Source of the DNA: Mycobacterium triplex
Lineage (GTDB): Bacteria > Actinomycetota > Actinomycetes > Mycobacteriales > Mycobacteriaceae
Assembly: GCF_000689255.1 (NCBI RefSeq)
Contig: NZ_HG964446.1
Location: 5,799,455 to 5,863,454 of the forward strand
DNA length: 64,000 nucleotides
Direction of reading: 5' to 3'
Part shown: positions 8,989-18,111 of the stretch, piece after piece
Layout of the letters: each line of letters begins with the position of its first letter
Position numbering within the stretch: position 1 is the stretch's first letter
Made by a program: the position numbers and the translations under genes
The notes under the pieces: generated by a model
The model's input: only the letters and a program-made list of their open reading frames with translations
What the model was told of the DNA's origin: nothing
Databases searched by the model: none

Positions 8989-9860
8989 CACGCGCCTCCC
9001 AGGAAATCGATGGTGAGCTTGTTGAACTCGTCGAACTTCTCCACCTGTGCCCAGTGCCCACACTGCCCGAAAACGTGTAACTGCGCACGCGGGATGGTCT
9101 TCAGTGCGACCAGCGCGCCGTCGAGCGGGTTGACCCGATCCTCGCGGCCCCAGATCAGCAACACCGGCTGACGCAGCCGATGCACCTCGCGCCACATCAT
9201 GCCGAGCTCGAAATCCGCTCCGGCGAACGACATTCCCATCGCGCGGGTCGCCGTCAGCGATTCCGGCGTGCTGGCCAACGCGAAGCGCTGCTCGACCAAC
9301 GCGGGGGTGATCAGCTTCTGGTCGTAAACCATCACCCGCAGAAACGCCTCGAGGTTCTCCCGGGTCGGCTCGGCGGAGAACTTGCCCAACCGCTTGACGC
9401 CCTCGGTCGGATCGGGCGCGAACAGATTCACGCTGACCCCGCCGGGGCCCATCAGCACCAGACGCCCGGCCTTGTCCGGGTAGTCCAGCGCGAAGCGCAC
9501 CGCGGTGCCACCGCCCAGCGAATTGCCCACCAGCGGAACACGTCCCAGGCCCAGCTGGTCGAAGAGACCCTTCAGCGCCCGCGCCGCGTAGTGGTTGAAC
9601 TGCCCGTGCTCGGCGCGCTTGTCGGAGTGCCCGTAGCCGGGTTGGTCGACCGCCAGCACGTGGAACCGCTCGGCGAGGACCGGGATGTTGCGCGAGAAGT
9701 TGGTCCAACTCGCCGCGCCGGGGCCACCGCCGTGCAGCAGCACTATTGTCTGCTCGTTGCCTAAGCCCGCCTCGTGGTAGTGCAGCTTCAGCGGGCCGTC
9801 GACGTCCACCTCGGCGAATCGCGAAGTCGATTCGAAGGTTATTTCTTCCGTCGCCGTCAT
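8988..9860 (-). CDS. hsaD: 4,9-DSHA hydrolase HsaD (alpha/beta hydrolase)
   Basis: Hydrolyses the carbon-carbon bond of 4,9-DSHA, releasing HHD and DOHNAA in cholesterol catabolism. The 290-residue alpha/beta hydrolase has oxyanion motif HGGGPGAASW, nucleophile elbow GNSLGGG (Ser), the Asp of GREDRVNPLDG and the catalytic His of GQCGHWAQVE, matching the meta-cleavage-product hydrolase family. ATG 9860 overlaps the hsaA stop by one base and its own stop overlaps the hsaC start, so the three genes form a tightly coupled unit. Confidence 0.97.
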   Translation of the reverse strand: MTATEEITFESTSRFAEVDVDGPLKLHYHEAGLGNEQTIVLLHGGGPGAASWTNFSRNIPVLAERFHVLAVDQPGYGHSDKRAEHGQFNHYAARALKGLFDQLGLGRVPLVGNSLGGGTAVRFALDYPDKAGRLVLMGPGGVSVNLFAPDPTEGVKRLGKFSAEPTRENLEAFLRVMVYDQKLITPALVEQRFALASTPESLTATRAMGMSFAGADFELGMMWREVHRLRQPVLLIWGREDRVNPLDGALVALKTIPRAQLHVFGQCGHWAQVEKFDEFNKLTIDFLGGA

Positions 9861-11044
9861 CAGACCATGGTGTCGCCGGGCGGCAACCCGAACTCGTTGT
9901 TCCCGAAGATCTGGTAGGCCCGCTCCGGGTCGTTGGCCGCGTGCACCCGGCCAGCGTGCGCGTCGCGCCAGAACCGTTGCACCGGTTGATCATTGCCCAG
10001 CGCCGTGGCACCGGACGCCTCGAACAGCCGGTCGATGGAAGCGATCGCACGCCCGGTGGCGCGCACCTGGTCGCGGCGAGCGCGGGCGCGCAGGTCGAAC
10101 GGGATCTCCTTGCCGGCACTCAATAACGCGAACTCGTCGGCGACGTTTCCGCTCAGCTGGCGCCATGCGGCGTCGATGTCGCTGGCCGCCTCGGCGATGC
10201 GGACCTTGGCGAACGGGTCGTCCTTGGCCTTCTCCCCGGCGAACGCCGCCCGCACCCGCTTGCCCTGGTGCTCGACGTGTGCGTCATACGCGCCGTAAGC
10301 CATGCCGACGATCGGAGCCGAAATGGTGGTGGGATGCATTGTGCCCCAAGGCATCTTGTAGACCGGCGCGGTGTTGGTCTGATACCCGCCGGCGGTGCCG
10401 TCGTTCATGGCCTTGTAGGACAGAAACCGGTGCCGGGGCACGAAGACGTCCTTGACGACGACGGTGTTGCTGCCGGTGCCGCGCAGGCCGACGACATGCC
10501 ACACGTCGTCGATGCGGTACTCGCTGCGCGGGATCAGGAAGCTGCCGAAGTCGACGGGCCGGCCGTCCTTGATGACGGGCCCGCCGAGAAACGCCCAGGT
10601 GGCGTGGTCGCAGCCCGACGACCAGTTCCACGATCCGTTGACCAGATAACCGCCGTCGGTCACCACGCCCGCACCCATCGGGGCATACGACGACGAGACC
10701 CGGGTCTTGGGGTCCTCGCCCCAGACCTCCTCCTGAGCCTGCTGGTCGAACAGCGCCAGGTGCCAGTTGTGCACGCCGATGATCGAGCTGACCCAGCCGG
10801 TGGACCCACACGCACTGGCCAGCCGCCGCACCGCCTCGTAGAACAGCGTGGGGTCGCATTGCAGACCACCCCACTGCTCGGGCTGCAGCAACCTGAAGAA
10901 TCCGACCTCGTCGAGCTCGGCAACGGTCTCATCGGGCAGCCGGCGCAGGTCCTCTGTCGCCTGAGCGCGCTCCCGGATCTTCGGAAGCAGATCGTCGATC
11001 CCCGCCAAGACCGACTGCGCATCACGCTGTTGAATGGACGTCAC
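9860..11044 (-). CDS. hsaA: 3-HSA monooxygenase oxygenase component HsaA
   Basis: Flavin-dependent aromatic hydroxylase of the acyl-CoA dehydrogenase fold that converts 3-HSA to 3,4-DHSA using reduced flavin from HsaB. It is 394 residues, the normal size, with GSTGWVSSIIGVHNWHLALF in the N-terminal half and GTGSNTVVVKDVFVPRHR before the C-terminal helical domain. The start is GTG 11044, preceded by AGGAGG at good spacing. First gene of hsaA-D-C-B. A KstR operator at 11098-11111 lies about 55 bp upstream, so transcription should be repressed by KstR and induced by sterol-CoA intermediates. Confidence 0.97.
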   Translation of the reverse strand: MTSIQQRDAQSVLAGIDDLLPKIRERAQATEDLRRLPDETVAELDEVGFFRLLQPEQWGGLQCDPTLFYEAVRRLASACGSTGWVSSIIGVHNWHLALFDQQAQEEVWGEDPKTRVSSSYAPMGAGVVTDGGYLVNGSWNWSSGCDHATWAFLGGPVIKDGRPVDFGSFLIPRSEYRIDDVWHVVGLRGTGSNTVVVKDVFVPRHRFLSYKAMNDGTAGGYQTNTAPVYKMPWGTMHPTTISAPIVGMAYGAYDAHVEHQGKRVRAAFAGEKAKDDPFAKVRIAEAASDIDAAWRQLSGNVADEFALLSAGKEIPFDLRARARRDQVRATGRAIASIDRLFEASGATALGNDQPVQRFWRDAHAGRVHAANDPERAYQIFGNNEFGLPPGDTMV

Positions 11045-11097
11045 TTAGGTTTGCCTCCTGGGCCAGACTTACTACTCAGTGGACTTACACAGCAGAC

Positions 11098-11111
11098 TAG
11101 AACATGTTCTG
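11098..11111. promoter_or_regulatory. KstR operator, hsaA side
   Basis: TAGAACATGTTCTG matches the KstR consensus TnnAACnnGTTnnA at every fixed base but the last. It sits between the divergent hsaA and kshB genes, nearer hsaA. Confidence 0.88.
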
Positions 11112-11165
11112 ATTTGTGTCGAGCAGGGTATTCCTGCGCCTGGTAGCGATATAAATCGGGTTTTC

Positions 11166-11179
11166 TGTAACATGTTCTA
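11166..11179. promoter_or_regulatory. KstR operator, kshB side
   Basis: TGTAACATGTTCTA is a full match to TnnAACnnGTTnnA. It lies 26 bp before the kshB start and 54 bp from the hsaA-side operator, so each arm of the divergent promoter has its own site. Confidence 0.88.
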
Positions 11180-11204
11180 GTTGTCATGAAAGGGAGGGCG
11201 GGTC

Positions 11205-12287
11205 TTGACGGAAGCAGATCTGGACGAGCCACTCGGCGACCACGTCCTCGAACTGCAGATCGCCGAGGTCGTCGACGAGACCGACGATGCACGCTCGCTG
11301 GTGTTCGCGGTGCCGGACGCGTCGGGCGATCCCGAGATCCCGGCGGAGCGGCTGCGCTACGCACCAGGCCAGTTCCTGACGTTGCGGGTGCCCAGCGACC
11401 GTACCGGTTCGGTGGCGCGCTGCTACTCGCTGTGCAGCTCGCCGTTCACCGACGACGCGCTCACGGTCACGGTGAAACGGACCGCCGACGGATACGCGTC
11501 CAACTGGCTGTGCGACAACGCCCAGGCGGGCATGCGGATCCACGTGCTGGCGCCGTCGGGCAACTTCGTCCCCAAGACGCTCGACCAGGACTTCCTGCTG
11601 CTGGCCGCCGGCAGCGGCGTCACCCCGATCATGTCGATCTGCAAGTCGGCGCTCTCCGAAGGCGGCGGGCAGGTGACGCTGGTCTACGCCAACCGCGACG
11701 AAAGCTCGGTGATCTTCGCCGATGCGCTGCGCGAGCTGGCCGCCAAGTATCCCGACCGGCTCACGGTGCTGCACTGGCTGGAATCGCTGCAGGGGCTGCC
11801 CAGTGCGGCGGCGCTGGCGAGGCTGGCCACGCCGTTCACCGACCGGCACGCCTTCATCTGCGGGCCCGGCCCATTCATGGATGCGGCCCGCCAAGCGCTT
11901 GAGTCGCTGGAAGTGCCTGCGGCACAGGTGCATATCGAGGTGTTCAAGTCGCTGGATTCCGACCCGTTCGCCGCGGTCACGATCGAGGACACCGACGACG
12001 GCGACCAGCCGCCGGCCACCGCGATCGTCGAACTGGACGGCGAGACCCACACGGTGTCGTGGCCGCGCAGCGCGAAACTGCTCGACGTTCTGCTGGCCAA
12101 AGGCCTCGACGCGCCGTTCTCCTGTCGGGAAGGCCACTGCGGGGCATGTGCCTGCACGCTGAAAAGCGGCAAAGTCAGCATGGAGGTCAACGACGTGCTC
12201 GAACAGCAGGACCTCGACGACGGGCTAATTTTGGCCTGTCAATCTCACCCGGAATCTGATTCGGTAGAAGTCACCTACGACGATTAG
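11205..12287 (+). CDS. kshB: 3-ketosteroid 9alpha-hydroxylase reductase KshB
   Basis: Electron-transfer reductase of the 9alpha-hydroxylase that, with oxygenase KshA, opens steroid ring B. Domain order over 360 residues: FAD-binding barrel with RCYSLCSSP, NAD-binding fold with AAGSGVTPIMS and the CGPGPFMD motif, then a C-terminal plant-type 2Fe-2S ferredoxin with CREGHCGACAC and a distant ILACQ cysteine. The start is TTG 11205 with AGGGAGGG upstream; a nearby ATG at 11186 is out of frame. It corresponds to Rv3571 (annotated hmp in Mtb). Divergent from hsaA across two KstR operators. Confidence 0.95.
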   Translation: MTEADLDEPLGDHVLELQIAEVVDETDDARSLVFAVPDASGDPEIPAERLRYAPGQFLTLRVPSDRTGSVARCYSLCSSPFTDDALTVTVKRTADGYASNWLCDNAQAGMRIHVLAPSGNFVPKTLDQDFLLLAAGSGVTPIMSICKSALSEGGGQVTLVYANRDESSVIFADALRELAAKYPDRLTVLHWLESLQGLPSAAALARLATPFTDRHAFICGPGPFMDAARQALESLEVPAAQVHIEVFKSLDSDPFAAVTIEDTDDGDQPPATAIVELDGETHTVSWPRSAKLLDVLLAKGLDAPFSCREGHCGACACTLKSGKVSMEVNDVLEQQDLDDGLILACQSHPESDSVEVTYDD

Positions 12288-12316
12288 TCGCGGGGGTTCG
12301 ACGGAAGGAAGCGCCG

Positions 12317-12853
12317 ATGATGCGATCGGTAACGGGCGTGGCAGCCGTCGGACTGGCGTTGGCTTTCCTGCCCGTGCCGGGGGCCGGCGCGGCGAGCAAC
12401 ACCGCCACCACGCTGTTCCCGCTTGACGGCCCGAATCAGCTGGAAACGCATATGTCCCTCAACTGCTTCAAATCCGACGGCCACTGCGACTTCGTCGCCG
12501 GGGCCGACACCCGCACCCCCGACGGCGGCGTGATCGGCTTCCCGCCCGGGCTGTGGGCGCGGCAAACCACCGAGATCCGGTCGAACAACCGGATGGCCTA
12601 CCTGGACGCGCACGCCAACGGGCAATACGAGCGCGTCATGAAATCGATGGGCACCGACGAGATCACCACGGTCTACTTCGGCGAAGGACCCCCGGACAAG
12701 TACCAGACCACCGGGCGCATCGACTCCACCGACTGGGGCACCGGCCAGCCCAAGACCGACGAAACCGTCTACACCTGCACCCACATTCAGGTGGTGTACA
12801 GCGGGGTCAACATCACCTCGCCGAGCACCTGCGCGGTGACGACGTTCTCTTAG
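12317..12853 (+). CDS. Secreted protein of unknown function, Rv3572-like
   Basis: 178 residues with a clear Sec signal peptide (RSVTGVAAVGLALAFLPVPG, cleavage near AGAAS). No lipobox, so it is probably released or wall-associated. The mature part has four cysteines (LNCFKSDGHC, YTCTHIQ, TCAVTTF), likely two disulfides. GGAAGGA precedes the ATG at 12317; a second ATG follows directly at 12320. It starts 29 bp after kshB and is probably cotranscribed with it, which puts it in the KstR regulon. The function is not known to me. Confidence 0.85.
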   Translation: MMRSVTGVAAVGLALAFLPVPGAGAASNTATTLFPLDGPNQLETHMSLNCFKSDGHCDFVAGADTRTPDGGVIGFPPGLWARQTTEIRSNNRMAYLDAHANGQYERVMKSMGTDEITTVYFGEGPPDKYQTTGRIDSTDWGTGQPKTDETVYTCTHIQVVYSGVNITSPSTCAVTTFS

Positions 12854-12867
12854 GCGCTTGGCGCCTA
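12851..12867. terminator. Small hairpin after the Rv3572-like gene
   Basis: Perfect 7-bp stem TAGGCGC/GCGCCTA with a 3-nt loop, beginning in the stop codon, between this gene and the convergent fadE34. Probable terminator without a U-tract. Confidence 0.5.
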
Positions 12868-12934
12868 GCCGGTAAATCCGCAGCCAAAGTGCGAGTGAGG
12901 GCCTGCAAAATTACGGGCTCGGCGAAGAAACGAA

Positions 12935-15076
12935 CTAGCGGGGCAGGCCGAGTAGCCGCTCGGCGGCCACGGTCAGCAGAATCTGCTCGGTGCCGCCGGC
13001 GATCGTGAGGCAGCGGGTGTTCAGGAAGTCGAACACCGCCCGGTCGTGCTCCGCCCGGCGGTCGACGAGCCCGCCGCCCTCGGCGACGTCCATCGTGAAT
13101 TCGGCCAGCGCCTGCCGGTAGCGGACGCCGATCAGCTTGCGCACGCTGGATTGCGCGCCCGGGTCCTGCCCGCCGACGGCCAGCTGGGCGATGCGCTGGT
13201 CCAGCAACGCGCCCGTCTGGGCCAAGATGATCAGCCGCCCCAGCCGGTCCTGCTCGGCAACGTCCAGGTCCCGCTTCGCCAGCAGCTTGAGCAGCTCTTC
13301 CATCGGGTTGCCCAGCGCGGTCCCGTTGGCCATCGCGACCCGCTCGTTGGCCAGCGTGGTGCGGGCCAGCCGCCAGCCGTCGTTGACCGCGCCGACGACC
13401 ATCTCGTCGGGCACGAAGACGTTGTCCAGGAACACCTCGTTGAACAGCGAGTCGCCGGTGATCTCGCGCAGCGGCCGGATGTCGATGCCGGGCGATTTCA
13501 TGTCGACCAGGAAGTAGGTGATGCCCTTGTGCTTCGGGGCGTCGGGATCGGTGCGCGCCAGGCACACGCCCCAGCGCGCTTTGTGCGCCGCGGACGTCCA
13601 CACCTTCTGCCCGGTCAGCAACCAGCCGCCGGATGGATCTTCCGTGCGCACGGCTTTGGTGCGCAACGACGCCAGGTCCGACCCGGCTCCCGGCTCGGAA
13701 AACAGCTGGCACCAAAGGAATTCGCCACGCATGGTGGCCGGCACGAATTGTTCGATCTGCTCCGGTGTGCCGTGCTCGAGGATCGTCGGTGCCGCCCACC
13801 AGCCGATCACCAGGTCGGGCCGGTCCACGCCGGCCGCGGCCAGCTCCTGGTCGATCAGCAGCTGCTCGGCCGGCGACGCGGCGCGGCCGTACGGCTTGGG
13901 CCAGTGCGGTGCCTGCAGCCCCGCGTCGGCCAGGGCCACCTGCCGCTTCTCGGCGGGCAACGCGGCGATCTCGGCGACGGTCGCGGCGAGCTCGGCGCGC
14001 TGACCCTCGACCTCCGCTAGGTCGATGCTCAGCCGTCGGCGCACCCCGTCCTGGGTCAGCTCGGTGATGCGGCGCAGCCAGCGCTCGGCTCCACCGAGGT
14101 ACCGGCCGATCGCGTGCGCCCGGCGCAGATACAGATGCGCGTCGTGCTCCCAGGTGCAACCGATGCCGCCCAGCACCTGAATGCAGTCCCTGACGTTGGC
14201 CTTCACCGCGGGAATCGCGACGCCGGCGGCCAGCGCGGCGGCGATGGAGAATTGACGATCATCGGACTCGCCGGCGGCGCGGGCCGCGTCGGCGGCGGCC
14301 ACCTCGGCCTGCTCGGCGCGACACAGCATCTCCGCGCACAGGTGCTTGACGGCCTGGAAGCTGCCGATCGGCTTGCCGAACTGCTCGCGCACCTTCGCGT
14401 AGTCGACCGCGGTGGTCAGCGACCAGCGGGTGACGCCGGCCGCTTCGGCGGCCAGCACGGTCGCGGCCAGCTCCTCGACCCGCTGCCGCGACTCCGCGAT
14501 CGGGGTCGCCGGCGCCGACGTCAACACCACGCGCGCCAGCGGCCGGGAAAAGTCGGCGGCCTGCAACGGCTCCACCCGCACGCCGTCGCCGCCGGCGTCG
14601 ACGAGGACGAACGTGTCACCCGCGGGCAACAGCAACAGCGCGCCGTCGGCGCCGCCCAGCACGAAGTCGACCGTGCCCGAGGCTGCCCCGCCGTCGAACC
14701 GCACCTCACCCTCGAGCGCCAAACCGGCGAAACGCTCACCCGAGGCGAGCGCGGACAGCACTTCGGGATCGGTGACAACCAGGGTGGCCAGCGCGGTGGT
14801 GGCGATCGGCCCGGGGACCAAGGCCTTGGCCGCCTCCTCGACCATCGCGCACAGATCCTCGATGCTGCCGCCGGCCCCGCCGGCGTCCTCGGCGATGGCC
14901 ACTCCGAACAGGCCGAGGTCGGCCAGGCGAGCGAAAACCGGCCGCCAGGCGTCCGCGTTGCCCTGCTCGACCTCGCGGATGGCGGCGGTCCCGCCCGGCC
15001 CGGAAGTCGTGTTACGGGCCCAGTCGCGCACCAACTCACGCGCCGCGAACTGTTCGTCGGTGACGGTCGCTACCAC
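12935..15076 (-). CDS. fadE34: Fused acyl-CoA dehydrogenase FadE34 (ChsE3)
   Basis: Acyl-CoA dehydrogenase that acts on the cholesterol side chain. At 713 residues it is nearly twice the usual length because two ACAD-like units are fused: N-terminal unit about 1-330 (AIAEDAGGAGGSIEDLCAM; VLGGIGCTWEHDAHLYLRR) and C-terminal unit about 350-713 (LFSEPGAGSDLASLRT; a C-terminal NTRCLTIAGGTEQILLTVAA). The start is GTG 15076 after GGAGGG; an open extension to 15277 has no family resemblance and runs across the KstR operator. Divergent from kstR and almost surely repressed by it through the site at 15131-15144. Confidence 0.93.
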   Translation of the reverse strand: MVATVTDEQFAARELVRDWARNTTSGPGGTAAIREVEQGNADAWRPVFARLADLGLFGVAIAEDAGGAGGSIEDLCAMVEEAAKALVPGPIATTALATLVVTDPEVLSALASGERFAGLALEGEVRFDGGAASGTVDFVLGGADGALLLLPAGDTFVLVDAGGDGVRVEPLQAADFSRPLARVVLTSAPATPIAESRQRVEELAATVLAAEAAGVTRWSLTTAVDYAKVREQFGKPIGSFQAVKHLCAEMLCRAEQAEVAAADAARAAGESDDRQFSIAAALAAGVAIPAVKANVRDCIQVLGGIGCTWEHDAHLYLRRAHAIGRYLGGAERWLRRITELTQDGVRRRLSIDLAEVEGQRAELAATVAEIAALPAEKRQVALADAGLQAPHWPKPYGRAASPAEQLLIDQELAAAGVDRPDLVIGWWAAPTILEHGTPEQIEQFVPATMRGEFLWCQLFSEPGAGSDLASLRTKAVRTEDPSGGWLLTGQKVWTSAAHKARWGVCLARTDPDAPKHKGITYFLVDMKSPGIDIRPLREITGDSLFNEVFLDNVFVPDEMVVGAVNDGWRLARTTLANERVAMANGTALGNPMEELLKLLAKRDLDVAEQDRLGRLIILAQTGALLDQRIAQLAVGGQDPGAQSSVRKLIGVRYRQALAEFTMDVAEGGGLVDRRAEHDRAVFDFLNTRCLTIAGGTEQILLTVAAERLLGLPR

Positions 15077-15130
15077 GTGGCGCCCTCCGTGTGCTTGATC
15101 AAGGTGACCGTTAGGGGCGCTATCGCCCAC

Positions 15131-15144
15131 TAGAACGTGTTCTA
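15131..15144. promoter_or_regulatory. KstR operator between fadE34 and kstR
   Basis: TAGAACGTGTTCTA has symmetric arms TAGAAC/GTTCTA around a 2-nt centre and fully matches the KstR consensus. Its place between the two divergent genes implies control of fadE34 and autoregulation of kstR. Confidence 0.92.
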
Positions 15145-15285
15145 ATAGTGCCAGCGATCGACCGTCAAGTCGAACGCCGTTACAGCAGGACAGCTCGCTG
15201 CCCCGGCGGGATGGAGGTGGGAAATTCACATACGACTTGGTTATCGTTTGCGAACGAACCGCCCGAAAGAGGAGCAATCCGTCAG

Positions 15286-15951
15286 ATGTCGTCAGCGAAC
15301 GCTAACTCGGGCCACGTCTCCGACTCGCAGCCGCGCGAGGTCGTGAACGTGGCTGTACTGGCTGAATCCGAGCTGGGTTCGGAGGCACAACGCGAGCGTC
15401 GCAAACGCATCTTGGACGCCACCATGGCCATCGCGTCCAAGGGCGGCTACGAGGCAGTTCAAATGCGCGCGGTAGCGGATCGCGCGGATGTGGCGGTCGG
15501 GACGCTGTACCGCTACTTCCCGTCCAAGGTGCACTTGCTGGTGTCGGCCCTGGGCCGGGAATTCAGCCGCATCGACGCGAAAACCGACCGCTCCGCGATG
15601 ACGGGTGGCACTCCGTTCCAGCGGCTGAATTTCATGGTCGGCAAGCTCAACCGGGCAATGCAGCGCAATCCGCTGCTCACCGAGGCGATGACGCGCGCCT
15701 ACGTGTTCGCCGACGCGTCGGCGGCCAGCGAGGTCGACCAGGTGGAAAAGCTGATCGACAGCATGTTCGCGCGCGCGATGAGTGACGGCGAACCGACCGA
15801 GGACCAGTACCACATCGCCCGGGTGATCTCCGACGTGTGGTTGTCGAACCTGCTGGCCTGGCTCACCCGGCGCGCGTCGGCGACCGACGTCAGCAAGCGG
15901 CTCGACCTGGCCGTGCGGTTGCTGATCGGCGATCAGGACTCCAGCCAGTAG
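15286..15951 (+). CDS. kstR: TetR-family sterol repressor KstR
   Basis: Master repressor of cholesterol catabolism, released by 3-oxo-cholestenoyl-CoA-type ligands. 221 residues. The N-terminal HTH contains RRKRILDATMAIASKGGYEA, QMRAVADRADVAVGTLYRYF and PSKVHLLVSAL; the rest is the all-helical ligand domain, close to identical to Mtb KstR from memory. Start ATG 15286 (MSSANANSG) with AAAGAGGAG upstream; the frame is open from 15148 but that extension would cover the promoter. It ends four bases before the convergent LacI-type gene. Confidence 0.97.
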   Translation: MSSANANSGHVSDSQPREVVNVAVLAESELGSEAQRERRKRILDATMAIASKGGYEAVQMRAVADRADVAVGTLYRYFPSKVHLLVSALGREFSRIDAKTDRSAMTGGTPFQRLNFMVGKLNRAMQRNPLLTEAMTRAYVFADASAASEVDQVEKLIDSMFARAMSDGEPTEDQYHIARVISDVWLSNLLAWLTRRASATDVSKRLDLAVRLLIGDQDSSQ

Positions 15952-15955
15952 GCGC

Positions 15956-17035
15956 CTAGACCGGCGGACCCGAGGTCCGGCCCCGGATCAGCTCGGTGTC
16001 CAGCAGTTCGACGACCGGCAGGCCGGACCGTGGCGGGTTGAGCAGCAGTTCCCCGGCCCGGTGGCCCTTGCGCAGGCTGGGCTGGGCCACCGTCGTCAAA
16101 CCGCGGCTGATCGCCTCGGGAACCCCGTCGAATCCGGTGACGCTGATCTGACCGGGCACGTAAATGCCATGTGCGCGAAGGTAATCCATCGCCGACAGCG
16201 CCAAGATGTCCGCGGTGCACATCAATGCGGTGATCCGCGGATTGGCCTCCAGTGCCGCCTTGGCGGCCTCGCCGCCCGACTCCGGAAGGTGTTCGTAGCT
16301 TTCCACCACCGTCAGCGTGTCCGGGTCAACACTCGCGGCCTGCATGGCGTCCCATACGCCGGTGATGCGTTCGCGCTGCACGTCAAAAGTCAACGAGCGC
16401 AACCGATCTGAGTCGGCCACGCCCTGGCGGCGGTCCTGGCCCAGTCGCATTGTCAGCAGGCCGATCTCGCGATGCCCCAGCCCCAGCACGTATTCGGCGA
16501 TCTCGCGCATCGCGGCCCGGTCGTCGATGCCCACCCGCGACACCCCGGACAGGCCCTTGGGCTGGTCGACCACCACCACCGGCACCCGCCGCTGCAGCAC
16601 CACCTGAAGGTAGGGATCATCGTCGCGAACCGAATAGACCACAAAACCGTCCACCCCGGCGGCCAGCACCGCGGCTTCGCCGTCCTCCCGGCTGCGGCTG
16701 GGCCCGACGGCGACCAGCAACATGCCCTGGCCCTGTTCTTCGCACGACTGCGCCACTCCCGTGACGAAGTCGCGCGCCGCCGGGTCGCTGAAGAAATACG
16801 TCAGCGGCTCGGCCATCAACAAGCCGATCGCACCGGCCTTGCGGGTGCGCAACGAGCGCGCCACCGGGTCGGGGCCGGCATATCCCAGCCGCTTGGCGGT
16901 GGCGAGTACGCGTTCGCGAAGGTCGGGTGAGAGTTGGTCCGGCCGGTTGAAGGCGTTCGAGATGGTGGTGCGGGAAACCTTGAGTTCGGCCGCCAACGAC
17001 GCCAGAGTCGCACGTCGGCGCGGTGTGGGACTCAC
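15956..17035 (-). CDS. LacI-family transcriptional regulator
   Basis: 359 residues. The N-terminal LacI HTH reads ATLASLAAELKVSRTTISNA followed by the hinge helix with LGYAGPDPVARSLRTRKAG. The remainder is a periplasmic-binding-protein-like effector domain (AIGLLMAEPLTYFFSDP, GVDGFVVYSVRDDDP, ISVTGFDGVPEAISRGLTTV). Equivalent in place to Rv3575c. Its effector, probably a sugar or nucleoside, is not shown by the sequence. Upstream, across about 60 bp, lies the Zur-box promoter of the metal importer in divergent orientation; nothing suggests this regulator controls it. Confidence 0.92.
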   Translation of the reverse strand: MSPTPRRRATLASLAAELKVSRTTISNAFNRPDQLSPDLRERVLATAKRLGYAGPDPVARSLRTRKAGAIGLLMAEPLTYFFSDPAARDFVTGVAQSCEEQGQGMLLVAVGPSRSREDGEAAVLAAGVDGFVVYSVRDDDPYLQVVLQRRVPVVVVDQPKGLSGVSRVGIDDRAAMREIAEYVLGLGHREIGLLTMRLGQDRRQGVADSDRLRSLTFDVQRERITGVWDAMQAASVDPDTLTVVESYEHLPESGGEAAKAALEANPRITALMCTADILALSAMDYLRAHGIYVPGQISVTGFDGVPEAISRGLTTVAQPSLRKGHRAGELLLNPPRSGLPVVELLDTELIRGRTSGPPV

Positions 17036-17095
17036 GTTCGCCGACGCTACCGCGCGTCCTCGCCGGCGCCTAAGCCACCGCGATCTGGCACTTTC

Positions 17096-17116
17096 TAATG
17101 GAAACGATTTTCATTA
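17096..17116. promoter_or_regulatory. Zur (FurB) box before the metal ABC importer
   Basis: A 21-bp near-perfect palindrome: TAATGGAAA, centre CGA, TTTTCATTA (one mismatch between arms). This is the AT-rich GAAAA-n-TTTTC pattern of mycobacterial zinc-uptake operators. It stands 69 bp before the importer start and overlaps a TAGTATTAT -10-like stretch, so bound Zur would block the promoter. Confidence 0.8.
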
Positions 17117-17184
17117 GTATTATGGGTCGGCGGGCCGGACAGCCACCGGAATATCACGCCCGCGGGCAGCGCTGATGGGACGAA

Positions 17185-18111
17185 ATGACACAAGTACACG
17201 GGGGTTCGCGCTTTCTGACGGCGTTGGCCGCATGCGTGGTCGGGGCCGCGGCGGTCACCGGCTGCGGCGTCGCCGGTTCCGCGCACCAACCGGAGGCCGG
17301 CGTGGTGGCCTCGACCGATGTGTGGGGAAGCGTTGCCCATTTCGTCGCCGGACGGCATGTCAAGGTCAGATCGATCCTGTCCGGCGTCACGATCGATCCG
17401 CACACCTATCAGGCCAGCGCCTCGGACGCCGCGTCGCTGATGGACTCCGGATTGGTGGTCTACAACGGCGGTGGCTACGACCCCTGGGTTACGCAGGTGC
17501 TCAACGGCCACCCGGACATCAAGTCGGTGGACGCCTATTCGTTCGCCGGTAAGGCGGATAACGGGAAGCCCAACGAGCACGTCTTCTACGACCTGGGCAT
17601 CGCCAAGGCCGTCGCCGCCACCATCGCCGACCGACTCGCCGCCATCGATGCGGACAACGCGAACGACTATCGGACCAACGCCGCCGGGTTCGGCCGCAAC
17701 GCCGACGCGGTCGCGGCTTCCGAACGCTCCATCGCCGACACCTATCCCAACACCGCGGTCGTCGCGACCGAACCGGTTGCGTACTACCTGCTCAAAGCCA
17801 CGGGCCTGACCAATCGCACTCCCCCGGCGTTCATGTCGGCCAACGAGAACGGAACCGACCCTTCGCCGGCCGATATGGCCTACGTCCTCGACCTGGTCAA
17901 CCGCCACCAGATCGCGGCGCTGCTGGTCAACCCGCAGACCGCCACGCCGGCGATCAGCGGCCTGCAGGATGCCGCCCGACGCGCGGGTGTCCCGGTCACC
18001 CAGGTGACCGAGACGTTGCCCGATGGCGCCGATTACCTTTCCTGGCAGCGCAATACCGTCGAGGCGTTGCAGTCCGCGTTGCGATCGAGCGGGAACAATG
18101 CCCGTCATTGA
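17185..18111 (+). CDS. Zinc/manganese ABC transporter substrate-binding lipoprotein
   Basis: Cluster A-I (ZnuA/TroA-like) metal-binding protein, 308 residues. A signal peptide with lipobox AVTGC places the acylated cysteine at about residue 27. Likely metal ligands are the His of IDPHTYQAS and the His of NEHVFYDLG, with acidic residues in ENGTDPSP and near the C-terminus; the long His-rich loop of classical ZnuA is missing. First gene of a three-gene importer whose reading frames overlap by 14 and 4 bases. The Zur box upstream points to zinc as the substrate. No equivalent lies at this place in Mtb. Confidence 0.9.
   Translation: MTQVHGGSRFLTALAACVVGAAAVTGCGVAGSAHQPEAGVVASTDVWGSVAHFVAGRHVKVRSILSGVTIDPHTYQASASDAASLMDSGLVVYNGGGYDPWVTQVLNGHPDIKSVDAYSFAGKADNGKPNEHVFYDLGIAKAVAATIADRLAAIDADNANDYRTNAAGFGRNADAVAASERSIADTYPNTAVVATEPVAYYLLKATGLTNRTPPAFMSANENGTDPSPADMAYVLDLVNRHQIAALLVNPQTATPAISGLQDAARRAGVPVTQVTETLPDGADYLSWQRNTVEALQSALRSSGNNARH

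Noticed and set aside
8989..10119. Upstream extension of hsaC through hsaD into hsaA
   Set aside because: The frame is open by chance; the protein family starts at 8988 with an overlapping stop-start.
15148..15285. 46-codon N-terminal extension of kstR
   Set aside because: It would cover the promoter beside the KstR operator; ATG 15286 has a good ribosome site and fits the family.
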